This document shows positions 7,786 to 17,212 of a stretch of DNA of 64,000 nucleotides, in pieces. Both the position numbers and the translations under genes were made by a program. The notes beneath the pieces are model-generated. The model ran no database searches, was not told the origin of the DNA, and worked only from the letters and a program-made list of their open reading frames with translations. The DNA is from Tatumella terrea (GTDB lineage Bacteria; Pseudomonadota; Gammaproteobacteria; Enterobacterales; Enterobacteriaceae), in NCBI RefSeq assembly GCF_039523755.1, contig NZ_BAAAFX010000021.1:67468-131467 (forward strand), read 5' to 3'. Position 1 is the first letter of the stretch; each line of letters opens with the position of its first letter.

Positions 7786-10437
7786 TTATTTACCTTGCTG
7801 CAATAGTTTGTTGACGTAGTCGTCAATGTCCCTGGCAGCTTCTTTAATGTTTAAATCATCGCACTTTTCAATGAAAAGCTCTAACTGCTCACACTGTGCT
7901 TTTCCGGCCTCGAGACCCAGCATCGCGAAAACGCCTTTAAGCCGGTGTGCTGTCAGAGCGAGTGCGGCATAATCTTTATCAGCAAGTTCAAGAGATAATT
8001 TAGTGACGTCATCGGGTACAGTATCCTTAAATATCTGAAAATATCCGGGTTCCTCTAACACTGAATTCCCGGTAGTTTCAGGAGCATCCTCCATCTCATC
8101 CTCGGTCAGTTGTTTTTCAATCAATGAAAGCAGAGCTTCCAGAAATGCCTGATTCAGATTGTAATTCGCACGGTACTGCTGCGGGGTAATGGCTGAATAT
8201 CCTGGCTCCGTCCCCGTAATCAGCACTGCCCATCCCGAGAGCCTGGCCGGTACATCAGTGATCAGGAAGTCATAGTCCTGGACTGAAACCCGCTCGTCGG
8301 CAATCACACATTTTGCCCCCCAGTACTCCAGCTGACGGCTAACGATTTTATAGATATCATCAACCACCACATCGACCAATACTGTAATTCCGTCCAGTAT
8401 TTTCTCGTCCTGCTCCGTCTCCTGTGCCTGTACCGGCAATGAGAGAGTGACACTGTAATGGGTGCCCAGATCTGTCTTAGAGACCATATCCAGCTTTCCG
8501 TTCAATGCCTGACAGAACTGACGACAGAAAAACAAGTCCATGCTGTTCGACTTTTCGTCGTTCAGTGTGCTGACATCGCCGCTGAACGGAAAATGTGCGT
8601 TCTCAAGCTCTGTCTTATTCAGACCCTGACCAGTATCTACAATATTTACCATTAGTCGATCAGTTTGTTCCGGGCTTGCACTGATTCGGACAGAAATTTT
8701 GCCCCAGCGGGTGGTTCCGAAGGAATACCACAGCAATGTCATTAGGATTTTTCTGACAATGCTGCTGTCACCGCGCCGAATCTCATCAGCGGGGCGAAGA
8801 TTATTCACAATAATGTCCAGGCCACGCGGGTTCAACGCAGGGAGGAGTTCGGTCACGATTTCATCCAGCATTTTCTGCAGGCTGAACGGCTGTTCATCTG
8901 CGGACCAGCGATGATTTTCCAGCTCATTGAGCAGAATAATATTGTCCGTGAGACGTAACAGGTGGTCACAGTAATCAGCCAGCGGCTGCCAGTCAGCAAG
9001 GGCGACAGAGTCCTGCAGTTCAGAAAGATGGTGGCGCAGACGTGTCACCGGCTGACGGAACGTGCGGCCGATATTTTCCAGCAACTGGCGACGGATAAGA
9101 TGATTTTTATCCAGCACCTTCTGTGCATGCTGTAGTTTTTTATTAATCAGAATTTCGCGATCCTGATTACTGATAATAAAGAAACGATATTGAGGCGAGC
9201 AGCGGCTCTGCTGATGCCTGACTTCATAGACTTCATTATTAATCGTTACCTGCAGCACACCCTGAACATTTTCTGACAACGAGACTATCTTCTGCAGATT
9301 CAGGTGCGGGATCAGTTGGGCAGCTTTCTCGTTACTGACGACCTCACGATGCGCATTAAAATCATAGATAACAAAACCAACCGGCAGGCTATCGACCATC
9401 TCTTTGTTCAGGATGCGCAGCAACTCCAGTTCGGGATTACTGTTATCTTCCTGTGGTGTCTGATAACGCCGTAGCAGAAAGCTGGCGGTCAGAGACAGTA
9501 CAAGCAACAGCAGGCATAGACAAAGGGTCAGGGCAAACTCGTGAATCGCCTGATTGACCAGCATCAGAATTGAAACCTGATACGAGATCAGCATTGATGA
9601 TGAAGAAAGCGGTGCCAGCAATTCAACCGATGCAGTTGCCAGATTCACTCTGTCTGCTGTGGGCATATCCGGACTGCCGGAGTCGGTATCATGAAATATC
9701 ATCCGGTCCGGCCTGAGATTGCCGGTCAGTAAATCGTTAATGGGCAGATCAAAGGCCAGCACCGTGGCCAGATGGCCTGGCTGGTTAAACGTCGTTCTCA
9801 ACGTAAAATAGTAGTCATCGCTGTCTGCTGTGTGGCGTAACTCAGAGAAACTTTCACGTTCATCCAGGGTATTGGCTTGCTGAAGCATTTCAGCTCTGCG
9901 GGTCGAGACCAGTCCGGTAATACTTTCACCGTTATAGCGGACCATCATATCTTTCAGAGGCAGAGTCGAGACCATCGTCATACTGTTGTCCTGGCCATTC
10001 AGGTAGTACATGGACCAGACATTCTTTTTGATGCCCCACAGGGTATTCAGGAAGTCAGAAATATTATCGGCGGTTGCCAGCGTATTGCTGCTATGAGAAC
10101 CAAAGATCAGCGCCTGCGTCTTGCCCTGTTCAGTTACCGGGGCATAAATGTCCGGCCGCAGACGGATCTCCTGCAAGCCGCTGGAGGAAGTGTCGTCATC
10201 ATCGCTGTCCGCCGTGCTGTTCTGATTCTGATAGATCTGCCAGGTAGCAAACCGGTAGGTATCGACACGTAATTGCAGGGACCGCGAGAAATTGCCCAGC
10301 AGGGCCTGCTGATGGTGTAACTGGGCCCCCAGACTGTCATAAATGATGCTCAGGAAAATAACGACCACGATGATGTTGAACAACATCATGAGCTTGAACA
10401 GCGGTCTTGAGAGCAACTGGCTATTTTTTCCGGGCAT
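7786..10437 (-). CDS. rcsD: RcsD, phosphotransfer intermediate of the Rcs phosphorelay
   Basis: Inner-membrane histidine phosphotransferase that relays phosphate from RcsC to RcsB. It has 883 residues (E. coli 890). Order: TM segment (about 15-32), long periplasmic domain, second TM (about 300-320), degenerate kinase-like region with no functional H-box, RcsD ABL-like domain, and a C-terminal HPt domain with LTAHRLKGVFAMLGL in which H831 is the predicted phospho-histidine. It is first in the rcsD-rcsB operon, divergent from the ompC region. The N-terminal segment differs considerably from E. coli, but the domain plan and position make the assignment firm. Confidence 0.96.
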   Translation of the reverse strand: MPGKNSQLLSRPLFKLMMLFNIIVVVIFLSIIYDSLGAQLHHQQALLGNFSRSLQLRVDTYRFATWQIYQNQNSTADSDDDDTSSSGLQEIRLRPDIYAPVTEQGKTQALIFGSHSSNTLATADNISDFLNTLWGIKKNVWSMYYLNGQDNSMTMVSTLPLKDMMVRYNGESITGLVSTRRAEMLQQANTLDERESFSELRHTADSDDYYFTLRTTFNQPGHLATVLAFDLPINDLLTGNLRPDRMIFHDTDSGSPDMPTADRVNLATASVELLAPLSSSSMLISYQVSILMLVNQAIHEFALTLCLCLLLLVLSLTASFLLRRYQTPQEDNSNPELELLRILNKEMVDSLPVGFVIYDFNAHREVVSNEKAAQLIPHLNLQKIVSLSENVQGVLQVTINNEVYEVRHQQSRCSPQYRFFIISNQDREILINKKLQHAQKVLDKNHLIRRQLLENIGRTFRQPVTRLRHHLSELQDSVALADWQPLADYCDHLLRLTDNIILLNELENHRWSADEQPFSLQKMLDEIVTELLPALNPRGLDIIVNNLRPADEIRRGDSSIVRKILMTLLWYSFGTTRWGKISVRISASPEQTDRLMVNIVDTGQGLNKTELENAHFPFSGDVSTLNDEKSNSMDLFFCRQFCQALNGKLDMVSKTDLGTHYSVTLSLPVQAQETEQDEKILDGITVLVDVVVDDIYKIVSRQLEYWGAKCVIADERVSVQDYDFLITDVPARLSGWAVLITGTEPGYSAITPQQYRANYNLNQAFLEALLSLIEKQLTEDEMEDAPETTGNSVLEEPGYFQIFKDTVPDDVTKLSLELADKDYAALALTAHRLKGVFAMLGLEAGKAQCEQLELFIEKCDDLNIKEAARDIDDYVNKLLQQGK

Positions 10438-10915
10438 AACGATCTGAACCTGAGGTCAAAGAGAACTTACAAACGAAGAGGGATCCACACAGTCAGGCTG
10501 TGTACCACCAGCCATTATCCGGGCCGTATTTTCACCGCCGGGCGTCACTGCTTTCCTGGCAGAAGACAGTTTAACCGGCTAAAAATATCGTCAAAAAATG
10601 CGGAAGTAAAGGCAGGGTGAGAAATAAACCCCCGCTTAACCCGTCGTGTGGCGAACGTCTGGCAGAGAAATGTCCCGCCGGACATATTTTTGTTATTTCA
10701 AGGCCAGGGCGGGGATCTGATTTACCCTTCAGTAATAAAATAACTGTTTATATTTAGCCGAATCCTTTCAGTCGCTACTGTCCCGGAGGATGTTTTTGTT
10801 AATTCCTGTTTATAGATAATTTTTATTTCACTGATGAAATGAAGGGCGCGAAGATAACAGGCTCTGTTTATGAAGACGTGATGGCCAGGGATGGCAGGGC
10901 AACAGGGGGAATATT
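10438..10915. other. rcsD upstream region, no gene seen
   Basis: This 478-base stretch lies between the start of rcsD and the 3' end of micF. I see no convincing reading frame. It should contain the rcsD-rcsB promoter, but I cannot assign its elements with confidence. Confidence 0.5.
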
Positions 10916-11001
10916 AAAAAAAACCGGGCTCGTGGCCCGGTGGGAATTATAAAATACTCATTCGGGGGAATGAAGATAATAATGAAATAAATGATGATAG
11001 C
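10916..11001 (-). ncRNA. micF: MicF small RNA
   Basis: Trans-acting antisense sRNA that, in relatives, pairs with the ompF mRNA 5' region and represses the porin under stress, with Hfq. Read leftward, the transcript starts at 11001 with GCTATCATCATT, the same 5' end as E. coli MicF, whose first bases carry the target-pairing seed. It ends in a GC-rich hairpin (CCGGGC / GCCCGG at 10924-10940) followed by eight U residues, a classical intrinsic terminator. A TATACT -10 element lies seven bases upstream (plus-strand 11009-11014). It is divergent from ompC with the OmpR-type control region between, exactly the E. coli arrangement. The middle of the RNA differs from E. coli, as is common. Confidence 0.92.
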
Positions 11002-11199
11002 AGAGCCAAGTATATCTCTCCGCCTTACACTTTATTTACCTTTCAGTGCGGTAAAGTTTAACCTTTTGAGTTTTGTGAACCCTTACAAATTTCTTTTGCA
11101 ATAAGTGCCTTATTGATTGGGTATCGTGATTTTTAGTTGATTTGACCAATAGTGCGGATTAAAAGGGAATAATGAAATTAAGAAAGTTCCTGGTAGAAA

Positions 11200-11371
11200 T
11201 ACTTTGTCGTTAATTTCAAAGAAATTGAAACTATTTAGGCTGTTTAGTATCATTTCGTTGATAGAAAGGCAGCTTTCCTGATTTAACATGACGTTACGTG
11301 TAGTTTTTGACATTTTTATACATTGACCTGAGCCGTCGCTGACGCCTGAAGGTCCCTTTGAGGGTGATAAC
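11200..11371 (+). promoter_or_regulatory. ompC promoter and long 5' leader
   Basis: TTTAGTATCATTTCGT at about 11243-11258 closely resembles the E. coli ompC promoter core, with TAGTAT (11245-11250) as the probable -10. The A/T-rich AAATTGAAAC segment just upstream resembles OmpR half-sites, as does TTTGTGAACCCTTACAAA further upstream (about 11072-11090). The predicted leader is over 100 bases long and ends in a GAGGGT ribosome site close to that of E. coli ompC. OmpR control is inferred from similarity. Confidence 0.5.
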
Positions 11372-12490
11372 ATGAAATTAAGCGTTCTTTCATTACTGGT
11401 TCCTGTACTTCTTGCTGCGGGCTCCGCCAGTGCCGCTGAAATTTACAATAAAGACGGTAACCAGTTAGATCTGTACGGTAAAGTGGATGGCCTGCACTAT
11501 TTCTCCGGTAATAACGGTCAGGACGGCGACCAGTCGTACGTGCGTTTAGGCTTTAAGGGTGCCACGCAAATCTCTGATCAGTTATCCGGCTATGGCCAGT
11601 GGGAATATCAGATGGCTGCGAATAACGCCGAATCTCAAGGTGCTGCAGATAATTTTACCCGTGTCGGCTTTGCCGGGTTGAAATTCGATAACGACGGCTC
11701 CTTAGATTATGGTCGTAATTATGGCGTTATTTACGACGTATCCGGCTGGACCGATGTGTTACCTGAGTTTGGCGGAGACACGTACGGTGCCGATAACTTT
11801 ATGTTCCAGCGCTCCAGTGGATTATTAACCTATCGTAATACGGATTTCTGGGGCCTGATTAACGGTCTGAATGTGGCTGTCCAGTATCAGGGTAAAAACG
11901 GCAGTGCGACCGAAACCGCAAATGGTCGTGATGTCTTAGGCCAGAACGGTGATGGCTGGGGTATGAGCGCGACCTATGATCTGGGTCAGGGTGTATCACT
12001 GGGTGGTGCGATGTTCTCATCTAACCGTACCGACGAGCAGAATAACTACTCCGTTGATGGCAACCATATTCTGGGTAACGGCGATAAAGCTCAGGCGTAT
12101 ACCGGTGGCGTAAAATATGATGCCAACAATGTCTATCTGGCGGCTATGTACACCCGTTCTTATAACGCAACCCGTTTCGGTTCCAGTAGCTCCACCGCGT
12201 ATGGTTATGCGAATAAGGCGGATAACTGGGAATTAGTGGCACAGTATCAGTTTGACTTTGGTCTGCGTCCGTCGCTGGCTTATGTGACTTCACGCGGCAG
12301 TGATATCGGTAAATACGGTTCACAGGATCTGAAAAAATACATTGATGTCGGTACTACATATTACTTTAATAAAAATATGTCGACCTATGTTGACTATCAG
12401 ATTAATCTGATGAAAGACAACGACTTCACCGATAGCGCGGGTATCAATACCGATAATATCGTTGGTGTGGGTCTGGTCTACCAGTTCTGA
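11372..12490 (+). CDS. ompC: OmpC/OmpF-type outer membrane porin
   Basis: Trimeric general diffusion porin of 372 residues. The 21-residue signal peptide ends in SASA, and the mature chain starts AEIYNKDGNQLDLYGKVDGLHYFS, the standard enterobacterial porin start. The protein ends VGVGLVYQF with the C-terminal phenylalanine recognised by the BAM machinery. YGQWEYQ and GRNYGV blocks are present. The position divergent from micF and next to rcsD supports ompC over ompF. A strong hairpin follows the stop. Confidence 0.95.
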   Translation: MKLSVLSLLVPVLLAAGSASAAEIYNKDGNQLDLYGKVDGLHYFSGNNGQDGDQSYVRLGFKGATQISDQLSGYGQWEYQMAANNAESQGAADNFTRVGFAGLKFDNDGSLDYGRNYGVIYDVSGWTDVLPEFGGDTYGADNFMFQRSSGLLTYRNTDFWGLINGLNVAVQYQGKNGSATETANGRDVLGQNGDGWGMSATYDLGQGVSLGGAMFSSNRTDEQNNYSVDGNHILGNGDKAQAYTGGVKYDANNVYLAAMYTRSYNATRFGSSSSTAYGYANKADNWELVAQYQFDFGLRPSLAYVTSRGSDIGKYGSQDLKKYIDVGTTYYFNKNMSTYVDYQINLMKDNDFTDSAGINTDNIVGVGLVYQF

Positions 12491-12496
12491 TCGACG

Positions 12497-12530
12497 GCGG
12501 GGAATAACGTTATGTTATTCCCCGCATAAT
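12497..12530 (+). terminator. Terminator hairpin of ompC
   Basis: A perfect 12-bp stem (GCGGGGAATAAC / GTTATTCCCCGC, 12497-12508 and 12514-12525) with a 5-base loop starts seven bases after the ompC stop. The downstream tract is A/T-rich but only weakly T-rich. Confidence 0.75.
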
Positions 12531-12549
12531 TTCCGGCAAAAATACCCGC

Positions 12550-12570
12550 AGAACGCCTCACTGGCGTTCT
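12550..12570 (-). terminator. Hairpin terminator of the small leftward frame
   Basis: A perfect 8-bp stem AGAACGCC / GGCGTTCT with a 5-base loop. Read leftward it is followed by GCGGGTATTTTT, giving a T-rich tail. The stop codon of the small frame upstream falls in the loop. Confidence 0.45.
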
Positions 12571-12740
12571 TCAGCCTTTGAACGGCAGGCGTGATCCGTG
12601 GCTCCTGCAAACAGCTCCTGAGAGTTTCCCCCCGAATAGTTACCTTCCAGCGCGGCTCCTGCCTGAGTGAGTACGCCGGAGGCGACCCATTCTGCCCATA
12701 ACGCTTTTATCTTACGGGTGAACACCGGATTCATTTTCAT
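12558..12740 (-). CDS. Possible 60-aa small protein, unrecognised
   Basis: Leftward frame starting MKMNPVFTRKIKALWAEW, preceded by a strong GGAGGT ribosome site; an upstream GTG at 12746 is also in frame. It is basic and amphipathic at the N-terminus and then Gly/Ala-rich, and matches no family I know. Support for reality is the ribosome site and the hairpin whose loop holds the stop codon. It could be a chance frame between ompC and apbE. Confidence 0.35.
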   Translation of the reverse strand: MKMNPVFTRKIKALWAEWVASGVLTQAGAALEGNYSGGNSQELFAGATDHACRSKAEERQ

Positions 12741-12942
12741 CTGCACCTCCGCTCATTAACACCGGACCTGTAATCAACGCTGCAATAACTATGCCAGCGC
12801 GTAGCACGGATATTCACGGGCAGCGCCGTCAGTTTTGCTAATATACTGCCTCTGTATGGTGCAGTGAGCCCCTGTCGGTGGCGCAAAGACGGGCAGAGGC
12901 GAACGCGCTGCACACCTGTTTATTTATTTCGGGTAATCATTG

Positions 12943-13986
12943 ATGAAAGCATTTTTAGGTGCGGGCTTACTGTTCGCAGCAGCCCTGACCCTCGCCGGTT
13001 GTGATAATTCACCGGCAGTGTCGGCACAAAACAGCGTCCTGTCAGGTAAGACGATGGGGACCGTCTGGCGTGTTACGGTTGCCGGGGTGCCGGCGACCCG
13101 GCTGCCACAGTTGCAGGAGGCCATCAGCCGCCAGCTCAGTCAGGACGATCAGGAGCTTTCTACCTGGAAGCCGGACTCTGCGTTATCCCGTTTTAATCAG
13201 TACCGGGGAACGGCACCGTGGCCGGTCAGTGAAGGGATGGCAGATATTGTGACAATGGCCCTGCGCATCGGACAAAAAACCGACGGCGCCATGGATATTA
13301 CCGTCGGGCCGCTGGTGAACCTGTGGGGGTTTGGTCCGGTTGCCGCCCCCGAACACACCCCGGACCCGCAAGCCATAGAGAGTGCTAAGGCTCTCACCGG
13401 GCTGCAACACCTGAAAGTGATCCAGACTTCACAGGGGCAGGCCTTGCAGAAAGATCTGCCGGGATTGTATGTTGACCTGTCGACCATGGGGGAAGGGTAC
13501 GCGACCGATCATCTGGCCCGGCTGATGGAATCTGAAGGTGTTACCAATTACCTGGTCTCGGTGGGAGGCGCCTTGCTGTCACGGGGCCAGAGTGCCGGAG
13601 GACGTCCGTGGCGTGTAGCTATCCAGCAACCGACAGACCAGGAGGATGTGGCACAGGCCGTGGTCGATCTTCAGGGACATGGGATCAGTACGTCCGGAGA
13701 TTACCGCAATTACTATGAACTGGACGGTAAACGCATCTCCCATATTATCGATCCGGTGACCGGCCGGCCGATTGAGCATAAACTGGCCTCAGCCACCGTT
13801 ATCGCCACTACGGCGATGGAAGCCGATGGCTGGGACACCGGGCTGATGGTACTTGGCACGGAAAAAGCGAAGGCACTGGCCATCAAACAGCACCTGGCCG
13901 TTTTTCTGATTATCCGTGAAGGGAACAAATTTGTGACCTGGAGCTCACCCTTATTTAAATCTTTCCTGGTTTCACAGGATCATTAA
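12943..13986 (+). CDS. apbE: ApbE, FAD:protein FMN transferase (lipoprotein)
   Basis: Periplasmic, membrane-anchored flavin transferase that attaches FMN through a phosphoester to threonine residues of Na+-NQR/Rnf-type proteins. It has 347 residues (E. coli 351). The lipoprotein signal ends in LTLAGC, with lipidated Cys20. Family motifs include GTVWRVTV near the start of the domain, DQELSTWKPDSALSRFN, VDLSTMGEGYATD, SVGGALLSRG and the C-terminal metal-binding block DGWDTGLMVLG. The ATG at 12943 is preferred to the TTG one codon upstream. It is followed 17 bases later by alkB, as in the E. coli ada-alkB-apbE neighbourhood, but the order here is apbE-alkB and ada is absent. Confidence 0.95.
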   Translation: MKAFLGAGLLFAAALTLAGCDNSPAVSAQNSVLSGKTMGTVWRVTVAGVPATRLPQLQEAISRQLSQDDQELSTWKPDSALSRFNQYRGTAPWPVSEGMADIVTMALRIGQKTDGAMDITVGPLVNLWGFGPVAAPEHTPDPQAIESAKALTGLQHLKVIQTSQGQALQKDLPGLYVDLSTMGEGYATDHLARLMESEGVTNYLVSVGGALLSRGQSAGGRPWRVAIQQPTDQEDVAQAVVDLQGHGISTSGDYRNYYELDGKRISHIIDPVTGRPIEHKLASATVIATTAMEADGWDTGLMVLGTEKAKALAIKQHLAVFLIIREGNKFVTWSSPLFKSFLVSQDH

Positions 13987-14003
13987 CCGGGAGATGTGAC
14001 CTG

Positions 14004-14612
14004 ATGCTGGATCTGTTTGAAGGTGAAGCGCCCTGGCAGGAGGTGCTGGCAGAAGATGCAGTGATCCTGCGCCGTTATGCCAGAGAGGACGATCAATGGT
14101 TATTTCGCCACATTATGCAGGTGGCTTCGTTACGTCCGTTTCAGCATCGGATCACTCCGGGCGGGTTCCGGATGTCGGTGGCCATGACTCACTGTGGTTC
14201 ACGCGGCGGTTATCCGGAAAACCCGCCGGTGCCGCCGGTCAGTCTTCCGGCAGAACTGCAGCAGTTTGCTGTCAGAGCCGCCGGCAGCGCCGGCTTCAGC
14301 GGCTTTTTACCGGACTCATGTCTGATGAACCGGTATGCCCCTGGCAGTAAACTCACGCTGCATCAGGATAAAGATGAAAAAGATTTACGTCAGCCTATCG
14401 TTTCTGTGTCTCTCGGATTACCGGCAGTGTTTCAGTTCGGCGGGTTTGATCGGGCGGATGCTCTGCAGCGTGTACTGCTGGAACATGGCGATGTCGTCGT
14501 CTGGGGCGGACGCTCCCGGTTACGTTTCCACGGTATCGCTCCGGTGAAACCAGGTTCTCACCCGCTGACCGGGGCGTATCGCTACAACATGACTTTTCGT
14601 TGTGCCGGATAA
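14004..14612 (+). CDS. alkB: AlkB, alpha-ketoglutarate-dependent DNA dealkylase
   Basis: Fe(II)/2-oxoglutarate dioxygenase that directly reverses 1-methyladenine and 3-methylcytosine damage. It has 202 residues, slightly shorter than E. coli (216). Iron ligands are H120 and D122 in LTLHQDKDE and H176 in LRFHGI. 2-oxoglutarate-binding residues are N109/Y111 in NRYAPGS and R193/R199 in YRYNMTFR. It is probably translated with apbE. The ada gene, which controls alkB in E. coli, is not adjacent, so regulation here may differ. Confidence 0.94.
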   Translation: MLDLFEGEAPWQEVLAEDAVILRRYAREDDQWLFRHIMQVASLRPFQHRITPGGFRMSVAMTHCGSRGGYPENPPVPPVSLPAELQQFAVRAAGSAGFSGFLPDSCLMNRYAPGSKLTLHQDKDEKDLRQPIVSVSLGLPAVFQFGGFDRADALQRVLLEHGDVVVWGGRSRLRFHGIAPVKPGSHPLTGAYRYNMTFRCAG

Positions 14613-14616
14613 CGGG

Positions 14617-15348
14617 TCAGCCGGCCACTATCCAGCTAAACACCTGCGCCTCTGTACGCAGAAATCTCGCCGGGAATTCCCGGCCCTGAGGCAGTTCATC
14701 CCCCAGTCTCTCTCTCAGACGCAGAGACGCCTGGCCGGTGTCCGGGTCAAAGGCTGTAATTTCTGCCTGCATAAAATCAATATACTGGCGAACGACCGGC
14801 CACAGGGCTTTATACAGGCTCTCTTTCAGCGAAAAAAGCACCGTCACGGCCACAGTCCAGGGCAGTGCACAGGCTGTCAGCAGCAATTTTTCCTGTTCAT
14901 TCATCAGTAAGTGGGTAATTTCATCGGCAGTTTGAGGGCTGACCCAGCTTTCCACATCACACCCTGCCAGCCGGCCCTGGTGATCAGCCAGTAAAAAAGC
15001 CGTTCCGGCACTATGGGATAAAGAACCGTTAAATCCTGCGGGCCAGCAGGGAGAACGATCTGCATTATTGGTGAGCACAAAGTCAGGGATGCCGTAGCGG
15101 GCAAAAACAGTACCCGCCAGCCACCGGCTGGCAAGATATTCGGCCTGACGTTTCGGTGAAGCGAGGCGGACAGCCTGCGGACAAGGGATCGAATATCGCC
15201 CGAAATCCCGGGGGTGATAATGAGCGAGATCGAATGTCACACTGGCCAGCAGGGGGGAAGTCCCGCTACTCACCCCCTGTGTCAGGAACTGTCCTGCGGG
15301 CAGGGAGAGCGGCTGGCCGGGGAGGGCATTATCCCCGGGGGAAATCAT
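14617..15348 (-). CDS. EntD-type 4'-phosphopantetheinyl transferase
   Basis: Transfers the phosphopantetheine arm of CoA to carrier domains of siderophore or other non-ribosomal synthetases. It has about 243 residues. Hallmark motifs are RSPCWPAGFNGSLSHS, the Mg-binding GCDVES and the catalytic FSLKESLYKALWP. The ATG at 15348 is taken as start; an in-frame GTG lies two codons upstream. It converges on alkB with a four-base gap between stops. No non-ribosomal synthetase is in this window, so its carrier-protein partner must lie elsewhere and the name entD would be a guess. Confidence 0.88.
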   Translation of the reverse strand: MISPGDNALPGQPLSLPAGQFLTQGVSSGTSPLLASVTFDLAHYHPRDFGRYSIPCPQAVRLASPKRQAEYLASRWLAGTVFARYGIPDFVLTNNADRSPCWPAGFNGSLSHSAGTAFLLADHQGRLAGCDVESWVSPQTADEITHLLMNEQEKLLLTACALPWTVAVTVLFSLKESLYKALWPVVRQYIDFMQAEITAFDPDTGQASLRLRERLGDELPQGREFPARFLRTEAQVFSWIVAG

Positions 15349-15387
15349 GTCCACGACGCTGCAGACCGGGCGGGAAACGACAGACGG

Positions 15388-16128
15388 CTAAGCACGCGGA
15401 TCTGCCTGCGTTTGTGCCTGCTGGATCATTTGCTGTAACCGGAACTGTTGTTCTCCCTGTGCATTAAAATTATCTGCAGATAACCAGCGCTGAAAAGCTA
15501 TTTTCAGTGCCGGCCAGTCACTGTCGATAACCGAAAACCAGGCCGTATCGCGGGAACGTCCTTTGTACACTACCGCCTGACGAAAAATGCCTTCAAACTG
15601 AAAACCTAACCGTGACGCCGCATTGCGGGAGGGGGCATTCAGACTGTCACACTTCCACTCATAACGACGATAGCTGAGTTCAGAAAATACATACTGCATC
15701 AGCAGGAACTGGGCTTCGGTGGATAAAAAGGTCCGCTGTAAGGAGGGTGAAAACATTACATTCCCCACTTCAGTGACCCCGTTTCTGACATCTGTCCGCA
15801 TCAGTGAAAGCAGGCCAACGGCCTTTTCAGACCGCAGGTCAACGACGGCGAAAAAGAGCGGGTCACGGCTCGCAACTGCCGTACGGATAAAAGCACTGAA
15901 ACTCTGCGGGTCATCGAAAGGACCGACGGACAGGTAGGTCCAAAAGGATGGACTACCGTTTGCCGGATGAAATGCCTGATAAAGGGAGTCTGCATGCTGT
16001 GTGGCATTTAGCGGTTCAAGACGGCAGTATTGCCCGGTCAGCGTGACCGGCTCAGGGAAAGTACGCGCCTGCCAGTTTACCAGCGCGGGGCCTGTCGGCT
16101 GCCCGAAAATATTCAGATTCTGTTCCAT
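15388..16128 (-). CDS. GNAT-family N-acetyltransferase (RimJ/RimL-like)
   Basis: Acetyl-CoA-dependent acetyltransferase of about 246 residues, substrate unknown. The pattern LEPLNATQHADSLYQAF, VGLLSLMRTD, VEVGNVMFSPSLQRTFLSTEAQFLLMQYVF and NAPSRNAASRLGFQFEGIFR is that of the RimJ/RimL acetyltransferase group. The start at 16128 (MEQNLNIFGQPTGP) is supported by a GGGAAC ribosome site; the frame is open for 23 codons further upstream. It is divergent from the neighbouring LysR gene, which could regulate it, though nothing proves this. Confidence 0.85.
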   Translation of the reverse strand: MEQNLNIFGQPTGPALVNWQARTFPEPVTLTGQYCRLEPLNATQHADSLYQAFHPANGSPSFWTYLSVGPFDDPQSFSAFIRTAVASRDPLFFAVVDLRSEKAVGLLSLMRTDVRNGVTEVGNVMFSPSLQRTFLSTEAQFLLMQYVFSELSYRRYEWKCDSLNAPSRNAASRLGFQFEGIFRQAVVYKGRSRDTAWFSVIDSDWPALKIAFQRWLSADNFNAQGEQQFRLQQMIQQAQTQADPRA

Positions 16129-16309
16129 GCATGTTCCCAGTTTTTCATCATTCTGATTTAACATAGCCGCCGCTTTGCAAGAGTGCAATCGTTTCATGTC
16201 ACCACAGGGATCCCTTGTTCAGCAGACAGATAGCGGCCGAAAAATGTTAAGCTGCCATCCGGGAACCGTCTGCGGATGGACGGTATCAGAGCTTACCGGA
16301 ATCCTTGTT

Positions 16310-17212
16310 ATGACTCTTGAAGATATGCGTATTTTTATCATGGTGGTGAATACCGGTAGTTTTACGGCCGCCGCTGAACGACTGATGCTTTCCAAACAGT
16401 TCGTCAGTCGCCGGGTCGCTGCATTAGAAACCCGGCTGGCGACACGTTTGCTGGTCCGGAACACCCGCCGCTTATCGGTCACTGATGTCGGACAGGTCTT
16501 CTTTCGCCATGCCAGCCGGATCCTTGATGAAGTCAGACAAACAGAAGAAGCGATCTCCCTGCGCCAGACCCGGCTGATGGGCAGTTTTAAGATAAGCCTG
16601 CCCCATATTTTTGGTCTGCGTCATGTCGCGCCGTTACTTTCCCGGTTTCAGCAGCAACACCCGGAGGTGACTCTGGCTATCGAAGTGAATGACCGGTTCG
16701 TTGACCTGGTGGGTGAAGGGGTCGATTTAGCCTTCAGAATTGGTGCTCTGGCAGATTCAGGCCTGATCGCGCGTCAACTGGACGTTCTGCCGATGGTTCT
16801 TTGTGCCAGTCCTTCTTACCTGCAGTCGGCCGGTGTTCCGCAGCATCCGGATGACCTGCTGAAGCATCCCTGTCTGCGCTATGGCCGTGAGGGACAACTG
16901 GGCTGGGAACTGACCGTTGCCGGACAACGTTATCCTGTCGCTGTCGGTGGTCCGGTAACCAGTAATAACGGGGAAGTGATCCGTGAGTCCGCCGAAGCCA
17001 GTTTGGGGATCGCGCTGCTACCGCATTTTGTGGTCGGCGAAGCTATCCGGCAGGGAAGACTGATCAGCATTCTTACGGATTTTACCCCACCGGGATTAAC
17101 GCTGAATGCACTGTACCCTCAGCATCGCCAGCACAATCCGGTGATCCGCGCATTACTGACTTTTATCAGCGAGCAGCTTTTCCCCCTGCAGTCAGAGACA
17201 GAGGGCTCCTGA
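16310..17212 (+). CDS. LysR-family transcriptional regulator
   Basis: A 300-residue LysR regulator. The N-terminal winged helix-turn-helix reads MTLEDMRIFIMVVNTGSFTAAAERLMLSKQFVSRRVAALE, followed by the periplasmic-binding-protein-like effector domain. The start at 16310 gives the canonical LysR N-terminus. The SKQFVSRRVAALE form is typical of the AaeR/CrgA-like group. It is divergent from the GNAT gene. The effector is unknown. Confidence 0.92.
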   Translation: MTLEDMRIFIMVVNTGSFTAAAERLMLSKQFVSRRVAALETRLATRLLVRNTRRLSVTDVGQVFFRHASRILDEVRQTEEAISLRQTRLMGSFKISLPHIFGLRHVAPLLSRFQQQHPEVTLAIEVNDRFVDLVGEGVDLAFRIGALADSGLIARQLDVLPMVLCASPSYLQSAGVPQHPDDLLKHPCLRYGREGQLGWELTVAGQRYPVAVGGPVTSNNGEVIRESAEASLGIALLPHFVVGEAIRQGRLISILTDFTPPGLTLNALYPQHRQHNPVIRALLTFISEQLFPLQSETEGS

